NCBI GenBank assembly: GCA_031277855.1
Contig: JAITLO010000027.1
Span: 1-64,000, forward strand
DNA from: Acidovorax sp.
Lineage (GTDB): Bacteria; Pseudomonadota; Gammaproteobacteria; Burkholderiales; Burkholderiaceae_C
Reading direction: 5' to 3'
Length of the DNA stretch: 64,000 bases
A model generated the notes under the pieces. That model did not search any database. It was not told the DNA's origin and saw nothing but the letters and a program-made list of their open reading frames with translations. The position numbers and the translations under genes were made by a program. Positions 17,582-26,345 of the stretch are shown here, piece by piece (positions within the stretch are counted from its first letter, which is position 1; every line of letters starts with the position of its first letter).

Positions 17582-19960
17582 CTAGCGCACGCCGGCACCG
17601 CGCACCTCCAGCTCCACGCTGTCCAGCACCTTGCCGTCGGCCCCTAGTAGCTCGATACGGTGACGGCCCGGCCAGGGCATCCACTGCGCCTCGGGGCCCC
17701 GGCCCAGCTCGCGGCGTGCGGCCGGTACGGTGTCCCCCGCCACCCGCCAGCGCCACTGGCCGGATTCACGCTGTGTGCCGGCACGGGCACGCAGCTGCAC
17801 CCGCTGGCGGCTGGGGGGAATATCGGGGTCCAGCGCCAGCACACTGCCGCTGACGGGCTGGAGAATGCGCCCCGCACCCACTGCGGCGCTGTCCGGGCTG
17901 CTGCGTTCCATACGGAATTCCGCCTGTGCCGTGCCGGGCAGAAACCATTCCTGGCGCGCGCTTTCCAGCGGCATGCCGGTCTGCGGATCGCTGCCATAGC
18001 GCACGCTCTGCTGTACCAGACCGGTCGGTGGCTGCGGTGCACGGCTGGCCTGGTTGGCATGCAAAAAGTCCATGACTTCTGCCCACACCGGCGCCGCCCC
18101 GCTGGCGCCGCTGACGCTGTGCATGGCCGCGCCGCTGGCATTGCCCACCCACACGCCCACGGTGTAGCGCGCCGACCAACCCACCACCCAGTTGTCGCGC
18201 ATGTCCTTGCTGGTGCCGGTTTTCACGGCCGTCCAAAAGCGCGTGGCCAGCATGCTGTCCAGGCCAAAGGTCATGGCGCGGGCATTGCGGTCGGCCAACA
18301 TATCGCCCACGATAAAGGCCGCCCCCGCATCCACCACCTGCTGCGCGGCAGGCAAGGTGGCTGCTCCCCAACGCACGGGCTGCCAGCGCCCCTGGTTGGC
18401 CAGTGCGCGGTAGGCATTCGTCAAATCCAGCAGCGTGACCTCGCTGCTGCCCAGTGCCAGGCTGTAGCCGTAGTAGCCACCACTTTCGGGCAGGCGCAGG
18501 CCCAGGGCCTGCAGCTGCTCAAAAAATGCATCGGGCGTGACCATGACCAGGGTGCGCACCGCCGGCACGTTCAGCGAAGCGCCCAGTGCCGTGCGCGCCG
18601 AGACCCAGCCCTTGAAGCTGCGGTCGTAGTTTTGCGGAATATAGAGGCCGTTGGCCGTGCGAATCTGGGCCGAGGAGTCCTCGATCAGCGAGGCCGCCGT
18701 CAAGCGCTTTTCGGCAATCGCCTGGGCATAGAGAAAAGGCTTGAGCGTGGAGCCCGGCTGACGCCGCGCCAGCACGCCATCGACCTCGGCCGCCTGGCTC
18801 AGGCTGCCGGACGAGCCCACCCAGGCCAGCACCTCGCCGCTGGCGTTGTCCAGCACCACCACGGCGCCGTCTTCCACATTGCGGCCCGACAACTCGCGCA
18901 AATGCTGCTGCAGGCTGCGCAGAGCCAGGCGCTGCACATCGACACGCAAGCTGGTGCGCTGCTCGGCGGGTTTGTGGGGATCGGGCACGCGCTGCAGCCA
19001 CTGGCGTGCAAAGTGCGGAGCCTCGCCCTCGCTGGCCGGCCAGCGGCGTTGCTGCAGCAACTGGCTCAACTGCCATTCCAGCCCATCACAGTTTGCTTCT
19101 GCGCTCTCATTTTTGCTGTTCTTCGGTGCCTGGGCACGCAGCATGTCGCGCCACACACCGCAGGCGCGCTGGGCCACGCGTTGGGCATTGGCATTGGGCG
19201 CACGTACCAGGGCTGCGGCAATGGCGGCCTCTTGCAAATCCAGCCCATGCGGTGCCTTGCCGAACAGGCTGCGCGCCAGTGCGTCTATGCCCACAATCTC
19301 GCCGCGAAACGGCACCAGGTTCAGATAGGCCTCCAGAATTTGGTCCTTGCGCCAGCTGCGCTCCAGCCGCTGCGCCGCCACGGCCTGGCCCAGCTTTTGC
19401 GTCACGCTGCGGCCGCTGCCGCTTTGGCGCCAGTCCTCGTCCAGCAAGCCGGCCAGCTGCATGGTGATGGTGCTGGCGCCGCGCGTGCGGGTGTTCCACA
19501 GATTGCCCCAGGCCGCAGCCGTGACTGCCGCCCAGTCCACACCGCTGTGGGCATAAAAACGCTGGTCTTCACTCAGCACCAGGGCCATGCGCAGCGCGGG
19601 CGAGATGTCGGTCAGCGGCGTCCAGCTGCCGCGGCGCACCGTGGCGTCGGTACGCAGGCGCTGCAAGGGCTCGCCCTCGCGCGAGAGCAGCCAGGTTTCC
19701 GAGGGACGGAAGTCGCTGCGCACCTCCTGGTAGCTGGGCAAGGCCCAGGCTGCGGGCAGCAGCCCCGCAGCCAGACCCAGGCCCAGAGAGCAGCGCAACA
19801 AGCACCCACGAAACGACGACAAAGATCCACGCACAACAGCCACCACAGACAGCACCCGCAAAAATTCCAAGCAGGCTTTGTAGCAGAGCCGCAGCGACTT
19901 TGCTCCATGCATGGCCTGCGCAAAGCCCGCAACCCACGGGCGTCTATGGCTTTTTTTCAT
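17582..19960 (-). CDS. pbpC: Penicillin-binding protein 1C (glycosyltransferase/transpeptidase)
   Basis: A 792-residue class A PBP. One membrane anchor (about residues 45-75) is followed by a GT51 glycosyltransferase (LVLSEDQRFYAHSGVDW, GASTITMQLA), then a transpeptidase with active-site Ser404 in PGSTLKPF, a later SLN (GASLNVPA) and K580 in KTGTSKD. A C-terminal beta domain (after about residue 700) matches the PBP1C-specific BiPBP_C region. An ATG at 19960 is used; 19912 is a possible alternative. In E. coli pbpC is next to the alpha-2-macroglobulin gene; here that partner is about 9 kb away at 28578-34523. Divergent from tenA with 73 bases between the starts. Confidence 0.92.
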   Translation of the reverse strand: MKKSHRRPWVAGFAQAMHGAKSLRLCYKACLEFLRVLSVVAVVRGSLSSFRGCLLRCSLGLGLAAGLLPAAWALPSYQEVRSDFRPSETWLLSREGEPLQRLRTDATVRRGSWTPLTDISPALRMALVLSEDQRFYAHSGVDWAAVTAAAWGNLWNTRTRGASTITMQLAGLLDEDWRQSGSGRSVTQKLGQAVAAQRLERSWRKDQILEAYLNLVPFRGEIVGIDALARSLFGKAPHGLDLQEAAIAAALVRAPNANAQRVAQRACGVWRDMLRAQAPKNSKNESAEANCDGLEWQLSQLLQQRRWPASEGEAPHFARQWLQRVPDPHKPAEQRTSLRVDVQRLALRSLQQHLRELSGRNVEDGAVVVLDNASGEVLAWVGSSGSLSQAAEVDGVLARRQPGSTLKPFLYAQAIAEKRLTAASLIEDSSAQIRTANGLYIPQNYDRSFKGWVSARTALGASLNVPAVRTLVMVTPDAFFEQLQALGLRLPESGGYYGYSLALGSSEVTLLDLTNAYRALANQGRWQPVRWGAATLPAAQQVVDAGAAFIVGDMLADRNARAMTFGLDSMLATRFWTAVKTGTSKDMRDNWVVGWSARYTVGVWVGNASGAAMHSVSGASGAAPVWAEVMDFLHANQASRAPQPPTGLVQQSVRYGSDPQTGMPLESARQEWFLPGTAQAEFRMERSSPDSAAVGAGRILQPVSGSVLALDPDIPPSRQRVQLRARAGTQRESGQWRWRVAGDTVPAARRELGRGPEAQWMPWPGRHRIELLGADGKVLDSVELEVRGAGVR

Positions 19961-20033
19961 GCCAGATGGGCGATGATGATCGTTTGCCTGCGCACCCGTA
20001 CCGGGTGTGCATCTGCCGACCGGAGAAAAAAAC

Positions 20034-20705
20034 ATGAGCACGCCTTGCTTTACCGATGCTGCCTGGCAGCGCAACCTGCCCCTGTTCAATGCCACACTGG
20101 CCTTGCCCTTCAACCGTGAGCTGGCCGCCGGCACGCTGTCGCGCGAGCGCTTTCAGCACTACATGATCCAGGACGCGCACTACCTGGTCGCCTTTGGCCG
20201 CAGCCTGGCAGTGGCCGCCGCCAAGGCCCATGACGCCGAGGGCGTGGTGCAGTTTGCCAAGGCCGCCGAAGAGGCCGTGGTGGTGGAGCGTGCCCTGCAC
20301 GATGGATTCATGCGCGAATACGCGGTGAGTGCAGCGCAGTTTGAAGCCACTCCGCTGTCCCCCGTCTGCCACCACTATGTGCATTACCTGCAGTCCATGG
20401 GCTGGAGCCGCAGCTACCCCGTGGCCCTGGCCGCGCTACTGCCCTGCTTCTGGATTTATGCCGAAGTGGGCCGTGCCATCCTGGCCGAGGCGCAGCCGAA
20501 CAACCCCTACCAAAGCTGGGTGGACACCTATGCCGGCGAGGAATTCCACGCCCTGGTGCGCCGCGTACGCACCACCATCGATGCGCTGGCGGCCCAGGCC
20601 GATGCGCGCACCTTGGAAGAGATGCACCAGGCCTATACCGATGCAGCACGACTTGAATGGATGTTCTGGGACAGTGCCTATCGACTCGGTCAATGGCCTT
20701 GCTGA
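20034..20705 (+). CDS. tenA: TenA-family aminopyrimidine aminohydrolase (thiaminase II)
   Basis: A 223-residue all-helical protein that in characterised members hydrolyses aminopyrimidine breakdown products of thiamin so the pyrimidine can be salvaged. The nucleophile Cys138 sits in LLPCFWIYAEVG, and other pocket residues are in FQHYMIQDAHYL and the C-terminal RLEWMFWDSAY. The start at 20034 has GGAG upstream; an earlier in-frame ATG at 20007 is less likely. No THI-box (TPP riboswitch) sequence was recognised upstream, and no other thiamin genes are near. It could alternatively belong to the TenA_E subgroup, but the Cys argues for TenA_C. Confidence 0.9.
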   Translation: MSTPCFTDAAWQRNLPLFNATLALPFNRELAAGTLSRERFQHYMIQDAHYLVAFGRSLAVAAAKAHDAEGVVQFAKAAEEAVVVERALHDGFMREYAVSAAQFEATPLSPVCHHYVHYLQSMGWSRSYPVALAALLPCFWIYAEVGRAILAEAQPNNPYQSWVDTYAGEEFHALVRRVRTTIDALAAQADARTLEEMHQAYTDAARLEWMFWDSAYRLGQWPC

Positions 20706-20739
20706 TGATTTTTTGATGGGGCTGTGCCCCGTTTGGAGG

Positions 20740-20832
20740 CGCCCATACAGCGCCTCATGCTTTGTTGCGCGCCCTTGCCGTATCCCGATACTGTCTGCGG
20801 GCACGCGCCGCGCCTGAAGCGCTGTCTGGGCG
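20740..20832 (-). repeat. Structured interspersed repeat, copy C
   Basis: Third copy (93 nt) in reverse orientation. Read on the minus strand: CGCCCA/TGGGCG, ACAGCGCTTCA/TGAGGCGCTGT (one G.T), GCGTGCCC/GGGCGCGC (one T.G), GTAT-CGGG-ATAC. Outer and middle stems differ from copies A and B by compensating or wobble changes. It lies between convergent tenA and the gene at 20909-21769 and fills about half of that 203-base gap. Confidence 0.8.
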
Positions 20833-20908
20833 TTGGGCTGTACATGAGGGCCCGCTGTACTGCGCGGGCTCGCTCCTGCAAACCACAAAAGCAGGGCACT
20901 GATTTTTT

Positions 20909-21769
20909 CTAGCCCAGGGCCACGCACACGGGCTGGTGGTCGGACAGCTGCGTGGCACTGTCCGTATGCCAGCTGCGTACCTGGCCCTGCAGGCTGTCGC
21001 TGACCAGCACGAAATCGCAGGCGCCGGGCTCGGGGCCCCAGGTGCGGTCGAACAGGCGGAAGGTGTCCGGCTGTTTTTCACCCGGGTGCAGCAACGGCCA
21101 GCAGTCGTGGAATACGGCTTCCCCCTGGGTCGCTGGAGCCACCAATTGGGCGTACTCGGCCTCGTGCGGCTCGAGATTGAAGTCACCGCACAGCACGGCA
21201 TGGGGCGTATGCACCGGCGTGGCATAGGGCGTGGCCGCAGCGGCAGCGCCCGGCAGTGCGACGCACTGCGCTAACGCCTCGGCATGCAGGGCGCGCAAGG
21301 CCTGGACCTGGTCTTGGCGCTGGGCCGCGCTGTGGTATTCCAGATGCGTGGTCATCACCCGCACCAGACCCAATCCGGGGTCACGCACCGTCACCACCAG
21401 GCAACCGCGCGGCATACTGACCACGCCAACCTCGGCCCGCCAGGGCAGGCGGTGTTGGGCCACTTCAGCCACGGGTAAACGCGTGGCCACGACATTGCCA
21501 AACGCACGGTGGCGGCCCTGGGCATCAAAACCTTCGATGGTGGCCGCAAAAAACACCTGCCAGCCCGGCAGCAGCGCACGCAGCTGCGCCACCTGGCCGC
21601 CCGGCCCGCCTTGCAGACCGCCATGGCCTACGGCCACTTCCTGCAGACACAGCACATCCAGGCCACCGCCCTCTGCCCCCATGGCCAGCGCATGGGCCAC
21701 TATGCGTTCGGGGCTGACCACGCCGTCCAGCCCGCAGCACCATTGCACATTCCAGCTCAGCAATTGCAT
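20909..21769 (-). CDS. Endonuclease/exonuclease/phosphatase family protein
   Basis: A 286-residue protein with the EEP (DNase I-like) fold. It begins MQLLSWNVQWCCGLDG (first metal-site Asn), has LDVLCLQEVAVGHGG (catalytic Glu), THLEYHS, the HAVLCGDFNLEP motif (Asp/Asn) and the terminal ATQLSDHQPVCVAL (catalytic Asp-His). These are all the residues of a metal-dependent phosphoesterase; the substrate (nucleic acid or phospholipid) is not evident. The ATG at 21769 begins right at the first strand; upstream in-frame sequence is not conserved-looking. No signal peptide. Monocistronic, facing tenA. Confidence 0.85.
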   Translation of the reverse strand: MQLLSWNVQWCCGLDGVVSPERIVAHALAMGAEGGGLDVLCLQEVAVGHGGLQGGPGGQVAQLRALLPGWQVFFAATIEGFDAQGRHRAFGNVVATRLPVAEVAQHRLPWRAEVGVVSMPRGCLVVTVRDPGLGLVRVMTTHLEYHSAAQRQDQVQALRALHAEALAQCVALPGAAAAATPYATPVHTPHAVLCGDFNLEPHEAEYAQLVAPATQGEAVFHDCWPLLHPGEKQPDTFRLFDRTWGPEPGACDFVLVSDSLQGQVRSWHTDSATQLSDHQPVCVALG

Positions 21770-21937
21770 TATTTTTGCGCTGTACGCTGCAGCGACCTTG
21801 TTGGATATTTTTGAATCAAATCGACTTCTCACGCAGCTGGAGCAAGCTACCCACGCTCCCGATACAAGAGCAAGAATCCACCGTATCGGCAGAAGCGTGC
21901 TCAGGCAGCGTAGCGGGCCCCCAATCCCCTCCCACAA

Positions 21938-22030
21938 CGGCCAGACCGCGCTTCAGGCTAGGCGCCTCGCCCGCAGACAGTAGCCTGTACGGCAAGGGCG
22001 AGCAACAACGCATGAAGCGCGGTATGGCCG
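21938..22030 (+). repeat. Structured interspersed repeat, copy D
   Basis: Fourth copy (93 nt). Stems: CGGCCA/TGGCCG, ACCGCGCTTCA/TGAAGCGCGGT (A-G to C-C exchange compensated on the other side relative to copies A-C), CTCGCCC/GGGCGAG, inner GTA...TAC. Flanked by CCCACAACG and CTCCAAC as in other copies. It lies 30 bases beyond the ugpE stop codon, so it could form the 3' end of the ugp transcript in antisense reading. Confidence 0.8.
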
Positions 22031-22060
22031 CCTCCAACAGAAGCAACCACCCAAAAATGG

Positions 22061-22888
22061 CTATTTAATCCCCGCCCGCATAAAGCTTTGGACGAACTGG
22101 CGTTGGAACAGGATAAAGGCCAGCAGCAGCGGCGCCGAGGTCATCAAGGTGGCGGCCGTGATGGTGGACCAGTCCACTCCCTGCTCCACGCTGGAAAAAA
22201 CCTGCAAACCCACAGTCAGCGGGCGCGACTCCACGCTGTTGGTGATGATCAGCGGCCAGAGAAAATTGTTCCAGTGAAAGCTGACCGAGACCAGGGCAAA
22301 GGCCGTGTAGACCGGCTTGGCCAGCGGCACATAAACGCGCCACAGAATCTGCAGCGTGCTGGCGCCTTCGACGCGGGCCGCTTCGTCCAGCTCCTTGGGT
22401 ATGCCCATGAATGTCTGGCGCAGCAAAAAGATGGCAAAGGCCGAGGCGAAATACGGCAGGCCTATGGCGAACAAGCTGTCCACCAGGCCGAGATGGGCCA
22501 TGGTCTTGTAGTTTTCCACCAGCAAGATGTCCGGCATGATCATCAGCTGCACCAGCACCAGGGCAAAGGCAATGTGCTTGCCACGGAAGTCATAGCGCGC
22601 AAAGGCAAAGGCGGCCAGGGTGGAGAGAATCATCTGCGCCACCAGGATGATGGCCACCAGCAGCGTGGTGTTCAGAAAGTAGCGCGCAAAAGGTGCGGCT
22701 TCCCAGGCATTGCGGAAGTTCTGCAGCGTCCACGGCGCGCTCAGATCAAAGCGGATGGCGTAGTCGCTGGGGTGAAAAGCCGTCCACACCGCATAGGCCA
22801 GCGGCAGTATCCACAGCAGTGCCAGCACCCAGGCGGACAGGGTGTCCAGCCAGCTGTGGCGGTAAATCACGGCAGGTGCTGCATTCAT
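22061..22888 (-). CDS. ugpE: Glycerol-3-phosphate ABC transporter permease UgpE
   Basis: A 275-residue inner-membrane permease with about six helices. The EAA loop that docks onto the ATPase is seen as DEAARVEGASTLQILWRVYVPLAKP. Family MalG/UgpE. It follows ugpA with a 4-base overlap and is the last gene of ugpC-B-A-E. The whole unit would import sn-glycerol-3-phosphate or glycerophosphodiesters as a phosphorus source; the PHO boxes before ugpC support this over a sugar substrate. Confidence 0.88.
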   Translation of the reverse strand: MNAAPAVIYRHSWLDTLSAWVLALLWILPLAYAVWTAFHPSDYAIRFDLSAPWTLQNFRNAWEAAPFARYFLNTTLLVAIILVAQMILSTLAAFAFARYDFRGKHIAFALVLVQLMIMPDILLVENYKTMAHLGLVDSLFAIGLPYFASAFAIFLLRQTFMGIPKELDEAARVEGASTLQILWRVYVPLAKPVYTAFALVSVSFHWNNFLWPLIITNSVESRPLTVGLQVFSSVEQGVDWSTITAATLMTSAPLLLAFILFQRQFVQSFMRAGIK

Positions 22889-23784
22889 TTGTAGTGCACC
22901 TTTTTGTCAAGAACGAAGAACTGAAACAGCGCCACACTGGCCAGCACCACCACCAGCACCACGGTGATGGCTGCGGCATAGGCCGTGTCCCAGAATTTGA
23001 AGCCCACCTCGTACAGGTGGTAGAGCAGCAGGCTGGTGGCGTTATCCGGCCCGCCGCGGGTCAAGATGAACACATGGTCCACCAGGCGGAAGGCGTTGAC
23101 CACGGCATTCACCAGCACAAAAAGCGTGGTGGGCATGAGCAGCGGCCACTGCACGCGGCGGAAGAAATACCAGCGCGATGCGCCTTCGATGGCCGCAGCC
23201 TCTTTCAGGCTGGGGTTGAGCGTCTGCAGCGCGGCCAGGTAGAAAATCATGAAGAAGCCTGCCTCCTTCCACACCGCCACCAGGGTCACGCAGGCCAGGG
23301 CCGTGCGCGGGTCACCCAGCCAGTTGTGCGAGGGTAGGCCTAAAGCGCCGGTCACCTGCTCCAGCAGGCCGTATTGCGGCGTGTAGAAAAACAGCCAGAT
23401 ATTGGCCACGGCAATCATGGGCAGCACCGTGGGCGTGAAATACGCCATGCGCACCCACATGCGCCCGGCGATGCGCTCGTTCACCCACAGCGCCATCAGC
23501 AGCGCCAGGCCAATGGAGGCCGGAATCGTGGCCGCCGCAAACCACAGGTTGTTGCGCACGGCCTGCCAGAACACCGGGTCATCCACCATGAGCTCGTAGT
23601 TCTCCAGCCCCACCCACACCGCTGCGCGCACGCCCTTGGGAGTGGAGTAAAAACTGTCGATCAAGGTGGCCACGGCCGGCCAGTGGGTAAAGGTCACCAG
23701 CAGCGCCAGCGCAGGCAGCAGCAGCAACCAGGCGTGGATGCTGCGCTGGCCCGAGCCGGCGATGGAGGAAGAAGAAGCACTCAT
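22885..23784 (-). CDS. ugpA: Glycerol-3-phosphate ABC transporter permease UgpA
   Basis: A 299-residue permease of the MalF/UgpA class with six predicted helices starting near residue 18 (WLLLLPALALLVTF). The EAA loop reads KEAAAIEGASRWYFFRRVQWPLLMP, and LVDHVFILTRGGPDNAT is a pattern common in UgpA-type permeases. It pairs with UgpE as the transmembrane heterodimer. Structured repeat copy E lies in the 150-base gap between ugpB and this gene. Confidence 0.88.
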   Translation of the reverse strand: MSASSSSIAGSGQRSIHAWLLLLPALALLVTFTHWPAVATLIDSFYSTPKGVRAAVWVGLENYELMVDDPVFWQAVRNNLWFAAATIPASIGLALLMALWVNERIAGRMWVRMAYFTPTVLPMIAVANIWLFFYTPQYGLLEQVTGALGLPSHNWLGDPRTALACVTLVAVWKEAGFFMIFYLAALQTLNPSLKEAAAIEGASRWYFFRRVQWPLLMPTTLFVLVNAVVNAFRLVDHVFILTRGGPDNATSLLLYHLYEVGFKFWDTAYAAAITVVLVVVLASVALFQFFVLDKKVHYK

Positions 23785-23829
23785 TCCACGTTGTCTTTTT
23801 TACGGAGCAAAGCCCATCTCACACCAGGG

Positions 23830-23924
23830 CGCACAGACAAGTTCTGAGACGAGGCGTCGTTGTCGCAGACAGTAGCAGCGCTACGGCAAGACAACGCAAC
23901 GACGTATCAGGGCTTGTATGGGCG
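23830..23924 (+). repeat. Structured interspersed repeat, copy E (inside the ugp operon)
   Basis: Fifth and most divergent copy (95 nt). Stems: CGCACA/TGGGCG (one mismatch), ACAAGTTCTGA/TCAGGGCTTGT (two T.G pairs), GTTGTC/GACAAC, GTAGC-AGC-GCTAC. Almost every stem base differs from copies A-D yet all pairs are kept, while GCAGACAGTA and ACGGCAAG are unchanged. It lies between ugpB and ugpA, a place where stem-loops commonly shield the abundant binding-protein mRNA. Confidence 0.8.
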
Positions 23925-23934
23925 CCCCACACCA

Positions 23935-25230
23935 TTACTTGTAGCTGCGGAGGATGCGATCCGCCTCTCGCTGCGCATCCTTCATCGCCTGGGCCGCGCT
24001 CTTGCTGCCATTCAGGGCCGCCTGGATGGCGTCGTTCAGCACCTTGGTCACGCGCTGGTTGTCGTGGGTGGAGAACTCGGCCACCGACACCGGCAGTTGG
24101 TCGCGTGCCACCAGGGCTTGCGGGAAGTCCTGGCCGTATTTTTTCAGCGCCGGCGTGTCATAGGCGGCGGGCGAGACGGCCACATAGCCGCTGTCCATGC
24201 TCCACTGCGCGGCACGCTCGGGCTGGGTCACCCATTTGGCGAACTCGAAGGCAGCTTGCTGCTGCTCCTTGGCCGCCTTTTTGAAGATGTAGAAATTGCC
24301 ACCACCGGTGGGCGAGCCCTTGCGCACATTGCCCGCAATTTGGGCCACGCCAAAGTCAAACTTGGCATTGGCCTTGAGATTGGTCAGATTGCCGGTGGTG
24401 GTGACGATGATGGCGGCCTTTTTCTCCATGAAGTCCTTGGGCGTGGTGCCCCACTCCACTACGCCCTTGGGGTGCACGCCCTGCTTGGTCAGATTGACCC
24501 AGAAGTCCAGCGCCTCCACCACCTTGGGGTTGTCAAACGTGACCTTGGTACCGGCCTCGTTGGCCAGCAGCACGCCATTGGGCGTGGTCAGGGTCTGCAG
24601 CATCCAGTAGGCAAAGCCGGTGGAGGGAATCTGGATGCCGTACTGCGTGACATTGCCGCTGGCGTCCTTCTTGGTCAGCTTCTGGGCGGCCTCGCTCAAC
24701 TCCTTCCAGGTGGCGGGGGCCTTGTTTGGGTCCAGGCCGGCTTCCTTGAAGGCCTCCTTGTTGTAGTACATGACCACGGTGGAGCGCTGGAAGGGCACGC
24801 CCCAGGTCTTGCCCCCGGTCTGGCTGTTGGCCATGAAGGCGGGGTAAAAGCCCTTGAGCCAGGCCTTGTCGGCATCGGTCTTCACAAAGTCGTCGATGGG
24901 AGCGATGGCGTCCTCATCGATCAGCGTGAACATATCGGTGGACAGCAGCACCGAGGTGGCAGGCGCCTTGCCGGACTTGTTAGCCGTCAGCGCCTTGACG
25001 ATGGTTTCCTGGTAGGTGCCGGCGTAAATCGGTGTGATCTTGTACTGCGGATGGGCCTGGTTGAATTCGGCGGCATAGCCATCAATCACCTTGGTGATGG
25101 GGCCGCCCACGGCCACGGGGTAATAAAACGGCACTTCCAGCGGATTGGCCGCCTGGGCCACGGTGGCACTCAGGCCTAGCATGGCGGCCGTGGTGGCGAG
25201 CATGGACTTCAAAAAGGTATTGCGTTGCAT
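23935..25230 (-). CDS. ugpB: Glycerol-3-phosphate periplasmic binding protein UgpB
   Basis: A 431-residue solute-binding protein (family 1). Signal peptide MQRNTFLKSMLATTAAMLGL... with cleavage after VAQA. The mature part has the UgpB-like start PLEVPFYYPVAVGGPITKVIDG, then VVMYYNKEAFKEAGLDPNKAPATW and a C-terminal tail rich in helical Ala/Lys. The ATG at 25230 has TGGAG upstream. Second gene of the operon, 61 bases after ugpC. Confidence in substrate rests on the permease/ATPase set and the PHO boxes. Confidence 0.87.
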   Translation of the reverse strand: MQRNTFLKSMLATTAAMLGLSATVAQAANPLEVPFYYPVAVGGPITKVIDGYAAEFNQAHPQYKITPIYAGTYQETIVKALTANKSGKAPATSVLLSTDMFTLIDEDAIAPIDDFVKTDADKAWLKGFYPAFMANSQTGGKTWGVPFQRSTVVMYYNKEAFKEAGLDPNKAPATWKELSEAAQKLTKKDASGNVTQYGIQIPSTGFAYWMLQTLTTPNGVLLANEAGTKVTFDNPKVVEALDFWVNLTKQGVHPKGVVEWGTTPKDFMEKKAAIIVTTTGNLTNLKANAKFDFGVAQIAGNVRKGSPTGGGNFYIFKKAAKEQQQAAFEFAKWVTQPERAAQWSMDSGYVAVSPAAYDTPALKKYGQDFPQALVARDQLPVSVAEFSTHDNQRVTKVLNDAIQAALNGSKSAAQAMKDAQREADRILRSYK

Positions 25231-25291
25231 GGGAACTCCAGGCGAGAGGGGAAAGAAACCAGAGGGAAAACGAGAGCAGCGCGCAGCGGCC

Positions 25292-26323
25292 TCAGGCCAT
25301 GCGGCAGCCTTGCGCGTCAAAAAAATGCATGTCCTGCGGCAGCCAGGCCAGCGATGCGGCAGCCCCTTGCCCGGCCTGCTGCTGGCCGGGCGCACGCACG
25401 GTGAGTTGCTCGCTGCCGATCTGGCAGCGCAGCACCACATCTGCGCCCAGGTATTCCTGGCCCACCACGGTGGCGGCCACCGCATCATGGCCGGCATCCA
25501 CCCAGCGCACGGCCTCGGGCCGCAGGCCCAGCCAGGCGGCACCGGCGGGCGCGGGCAGGCGTATCTCGCTGCCGGCAATGGTGTCGCCCTGCAGCTGCAG
25601 CAGATTCATGGCCGGCGTGCCAATAAACTTTGCAGCAAAAGTGGTAGCAGGCTGTGCATACATGGCGCGCGGTGCGGCGCATTGCTCCACCTTGCCCTGG
25701 TGTAGCAGCACCACCTGGTCGGCCATGCTCATGGCCTCGGCCTGGTCGTGGGTCACATAGACCACGGTGAGGCCCAGGCGCTGCTGCAGCTCGCGCAGCT
25801 CGACACGCATTTCCTGGCGCAGCTGGGCGTCCAGATTGGACAGTGGCTCGTCCATCAAACACACATGGGCCTGGGCCACCAGCGCCCGGCCCAGGGCCAC
25901 GCGCTGCTGCTGGCCGCCGGAAAGCTGGCCGGGTTTGCGGTCCAGCAAATGGGTCAGGCCCAGCAGCTCGGCCGCCTCCTGCAGGCGCCGGCCGGCCTCG
26001 GCCTTGGGCACTTTGCGCACGGACAGGCCAAAGCCTATGTTCTCGGCCACGGAGAGATGGGGAAACAGCGCGTAGTTCTGAAACACCATGGCAATGCCGC
26101 GCTCTGCCGGCGGCAGATGGGTCACATCTTTGCCGCCGATGCGCACGCGGCCGGAGCTGGCCGATTCCAGGCCGGCAATGATGCGCAAGGTGGTGGATTT
26201 GCCACAGCCCGAAGGGCCTAACAACACACAAAAAGAGCCTGCAGGAATCTGCAGGTCCATCGCCCTCAGTGCCGTGGTGTTGCCCCAGGACTTGGCAATG
26301 GCTTCCAATTCAATCGTCGACAT
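25292..26323 (-). CDS. ugpC: Glycerol-3-phosphate ABC transporter ATPase UgpC
   Basis: A 343-residue ATPase of the MalK/UgpC class. Walker A GPSGCGKST (near residue 37), Q-loop in VFQNYALFPHLSV, signature LSGGQQQRVALGRALV, Walker B VCLMDEPLSNLD and switch His in TVVYVTHDQAEAM. The C-terminal TOBE/OB region (LGLRPEAVRWVDAG...) is typical of regulated MalK-like subunits. First gene of the unit. The start at 26323 lacks a clear Shine-Dalgarno sequence. Confidence 0.9.
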   Translation of the reverse strand: MSTIELEAIAKSWGNTTALRAMDLQIPAGSFCVLLGPSGCGKSTTLRIIAGLESASSGRVRIGGKDVTHLPPAERGIAMVFQNYALFPHLSVAENIGFGLSVRKVPKAEAGRRLQEAAELLGLTHLLDRKPGQLSGGQQQRVALGRALVAQAHVCLMDEPLSNLDAQLRQEMRVELRELQQRLGLTVVYVTHDQAEAMSMADQVVLLHQGKVEQCAAPRAMYAQPATTFAAKFIGTPAMNLLQLQGDTIAGSEIRLPAPAGAAWLGLRPEAVRWVDAGHDAVAATVVGQEYLGADVVLRCQIGSEQLTVRAPGQQQAGQGAAASLAWLPQDMHFFDAQGCRMA

Positions 26324-26345
26324 GCGGCCAGTCTAGGCAAGCCAT

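Noticed and set aside
19961-20033. TPP riboswitch before tenA
   Set aside because: The short region between pbpC and tenA lacks the THI-box core and is too short for a full riboswitch.
17660-20119. Long plus-strand open frame opposite pbpC
   Set aside because: Low-complexity antisense translation; the minus strand encodes all PBP motifs.
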